From Nocardioides sp. Kera G14 (GTDB lineage Bacteria > Actinomycetota > Actinomycetes > Propionibacteriales > Nocardioidaceae), in assembly GCF_020715565.1 (NCBI RefSeq), contig NZ_CP085839.1, positions 2,232,001 to 2,296,000 of the forward strand: a stretch of 64,000 nucleotides of DNA, given 5' to 3'. Position 1 is the first letter of the stretch. Each line of letters opens with the position of its first letter. Shown one piece after another: positions 62,256 to 64,000 of the stretch. The notes under the pieces were generated by a model that saw nothing but the letters and a program-made list of their open reading frames with translations, was not told the DNA's origin and did not search any database. The position numbers and the translations under genes are program-made.

Positions 62256-62744
62256 ATGACGCCGCACGACGAGATCGCCAAGCTCCGCGAGTCGCTCAGG
62301 CTCACGCAGGCGGAGTTGGCGCAGGCGCGCTCGCGGCTCGAGTCACTCATGGAGCCCCGCGCCGCCGCGGACGAGGCCGCGGCCAACGCGCACCGGCTCG
62401 CTGAGGCGACGGCGACGGGTCTCGCGGCGATCAGCTCCTCGGGGTCCGGACTGCGCGGCTGGGTGAAGCGGCGGCTCTTCCGCTACCTGCCCAACGACGA
62501 GGAGACGCGCGACATGCGGACGCTGGCGGCCTCGCCGCTCTTCGACGCCGCGTGGTACCTGCTCAGCAACCCGACGGTGGCGGCCAGCGGGCTCTCACCC
62601 GAGCTGCACTACCTGCGCCTCGGGGCGGCGAAGAACTACGACCCCGGGCCGCACTTCCGGACCCGCGCATACCGCGACTCCCATCCCGACATCGGAGACG
62701 ACAACCCGCTGCTCCGCCACCTGCGCGGGGCCGACACCGCATGA
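62256..62744 (+). CDS. Coiled-coil protein with the DxxxYLxxxPxV-type repeat domain of RgpF-like proteins
   Basis: 162 residues. Residues 1-55 form a probable coiled coil (EIAKLRESLRLTQAELAQAR). The later part, SPLFDAAWYLLSNPTVAASGLSPELHYLRLGAAKNYDPGPHF, is the short repeat unit found in surface polysaccharide proteins together with rhamnan-synthesis F domains, and it matches the N-terminus of the next gene. The stop overlaps the next start (ATGA). Exact role unknown. Confidence 0.75.
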   Translation: MTPHDEIAKLRESLRLTQAELAQARSRLESLMEPRAAADEAAANAHRLAEATATGLAAISSSGSGLRGWVKRRLFRYLPNDEETRDMRTLAASPLFDAAWYLLSNPTVAASGLSPELHYLRLGAAKNYDPGPHFRTRAYRDSHPDIGDDNPLLRHLRGADTA

Positions 62745-64000
62745 CGGAGAAGGCCGTCTCGCTCCAGGAGCTGACCGCCCTGCCGGCGGCTCGCCGCCGT
62801 GAGGTCGAGCGCCGTCTCGTCGGACCCCTCTTCGACGCGGTCTTCTACCTCGAGAGCTATGCCGAGGTCATGAAGCGGGACGGGCTCAGCGACCCGCTCG
62901 ACCACTTCCTCGGCGCCGGCTGGACCCAGCTGCTCAAGCCGCACGCAGGCTTCGACACGTGGTGGTACTGGGTCACCCATCTCGACCCGGGCACGGAGAC
63001 GATCAACCCGGCGGTCCACTACGCAGTGGTCGGCCACGCCGCGGGCCTGCCCATCGGGCCCGGCCGCATCCGCCAGGAGGACGGGGTCCGGCTCGACCCC
63101 TCCCACCCTGTCCGGCGAGCGATCCTCTTCGCAGGCTTCGACGCGGAGAGTGTGGTCGACGACGTCGTCGTACTCATGGTCGCGGAACTCGCCCGCTGGG
63201 GTGACGTCTTCTACCTGGCGGACAACTGGCTCCCTGAGCACGAGCTCGACAAGCTGCGCCCGCACACCCGCGGGGCGTGGGCCGTGCGGCACGCGTCGTA
63301 CGACTTCGGTTCCTACGCGATGCTCGCCCGAGATCTCGTCGGCTGGGAGCGGCTCGAGGAGTACGACGAGGTGTTGTTCGTCAACGACAGCACCTTCCTC
63401 CTCCGGCCACTCGACGAGGTCTTCACCACCATGGCCGACCGGGACTGCGCCTGGTGGGGACTTCAGGCCACCAAGGGCCTGGTCAGCACCGCCCATCAGC
63501 CGACCACGTCATTCACCGAGCCGATCGCCGTCGATCGCGTGCGCAATGAACTGCTCGACCTGTGGGAGCAGGACCCGGAGTACGACTTCCACGTCGGCTC
63601 CTACTTCCTCGCGTTCCGCCGACCGGTCCTGAACGATCCGATCTTCCGCAAGCTGGTCGACTCCATCCACCCCCAGCGCAGCAAGCGCAACGTGGTGATG
63701 AAGTACGAGGTCGGCCTGACCCACGTGCTGCTCGGGAGGAGCCACCGGTTCGACACCCTCGTGCCGGCGGTACACCCGCTCCATCCGCTCTTCACCGCGA
63801 CGCACTTCACGCTCATCGCCCGAGGCTTCCCCCTGCTCAAGCGATATCTCCTCGCGCAGAACCACTACCACGTTCCGGATCTGGGCGATTGGAAGGAGCG
63901 GGTCCTCGAGCTCGTTCCGACCGCTCCGGTCGACCTCTTCGAGGCAGCGCTGGTGCGGACCACCCCCGCCGACCGTCTCGCGCAGAGTCTCAGCGTCCCG
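62741..64000 (+). CDS. Rhamnan synthesis protein F (RgpF)-like glycan protein, 3' end outside window
   Basis: 420 codons, open at the window end. N-terminal LFDAVFYLESYAEVMKRDGL is one copy of the same repeat unit; a second follows at about 75-110 (FDTWWYWVTHL, NPAVHYAVVGHAAGL). Residues about 120-380 form the RgpF domain: RRAILFAGFDAESVVDDVV, YDFGSYAMLARDLVGWERL, EYDEVLFVNDSTFLLRPLDEVF, then VGSYFLAFRRPVLNDPIF. RgpF proteins take part in making rhamnose-rich or similar cell-wall polysaccharides. ATG 62741 overlaps the previous stop. Confidence 0.85.
   Translation, partial: MTEKAVSLQELTALPAARRREVERRLVGPLFDAVFYLESYAEVMKRDGLSDPLDHFLGAGWTQLLKPHAGFDTWWYWVTHLDPGTETINPAVHYAVVGHAAGLPIGPGRIRQEDGVRLDPSHPVRRAILFAGFDAESVVDDVVVLMVAELARWGDVFYLADNWLPEHELDKLRPHTRGAWAVRHASYDFGSYAMLARDLVGWERLEEYDEVLFVNDSTFLLRPLDEVFTTMADRDCAWWGLQATKGLVSTAHQPTTSFTEPIAVDRVRNELLDLWEQDPEYDFHVGSYFLAFRRPVLNDPIFRKLVDSIHPQRSKRNVVMKYEVGLTHVLLGRSHRFDTLVPAVHPLHPLFTATHFTLIARGFPLLKRYLLAQNHYHVPDLGDWKERVLELVPTAPVDLFEAALVRTTPADRLAQSLSVP

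Overview
The window reads as chromosomal DNA of a high-GC actinobacterium. The evidence is strongly GC-biased third codon positions, many GTG starts, 1-4 base stop/start overlaps, and an actinobacterial core gene order. On the minus strand this runs amt-PII-glnD-ffh-rpsP-KH-rimM-trmD, then rplS-lepB-rnhB-DUF2469-yraN-yifB-dprA-xerC-rpsB-tsf-pyrH-frr-cdsA and rlmN. Overall content suggests Nocardioidaceae (Nocardioides or a relative), but the family is an inference. I saw no rRNA, tRNA, CRISPR array or insertion sequence.

Layout. 1-2780 (+): end of a CoA-ester catabolic operon with two adjacent acyl-CoA dehydrogenases, a crotonase and an SDR. 2793-12197: a polyamine or amine locus. A six-gene minus-strand operon holds an APC permease, PotD-, PotA-, PotB- and PotC-like ABC proteins and a PuuB-like FAD oxidase. 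It diverges from an Lrp/AsnC regulator that is translationally coupled to a second FAD oxidase. 12207-16422: a LOG-family protein flanked by a small repeat, a GT4 glycosyltransferase, a secreted GH16 glycanase and an SDR. 16450-19439 (+): a flavin monooxygenase, a TetR regulator and an alpha/beta hydrolase, coupled end to end behind a promoter with an inverted repeat. 19498-29748: rlmN, then a largely secreted set made of a phosphoesterase, a DyP peroxidase with an EfeO-like protein, a metallophosphoesterase, a HupE-type membrane protein and a BMP-like lipoprotein.

29753-41762 is core informational DNA (cdsA, frr, pyrH, tsf, rpsB, xerC, dprA, yifB, yraN). It is interrupted between pyrH and tsf by a plus-strand MarR / MFS / isochorismatase-fold cassette whose MFS gene carries a single-base frameshift. 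41967-46934 is a TadE/TadG-type cluster without pilin, ATPase or platform genes, with a shared GTCCGAA motif upstream of its transcription units. 47127-57795 returns to core genes (DUF2469, rnhB, lepB, rplS, a TrmD-GNAT fusion, rimM, khpA, rpsP, ffh), interrupted by a Fic gene and a solitary amtB.

57807-62048 is a nitrogen-sensing operon: amtB, two PII genes and glnD. Both amtB genes have a GTTAC-N6-GAAAC element upstream that fits the actinobacterial GlnR box, so the two loci are probably one nitrogen regulon. The window ends in a cell-surface polysaccharide locus (RgpF-like protein, cut by the window edge).
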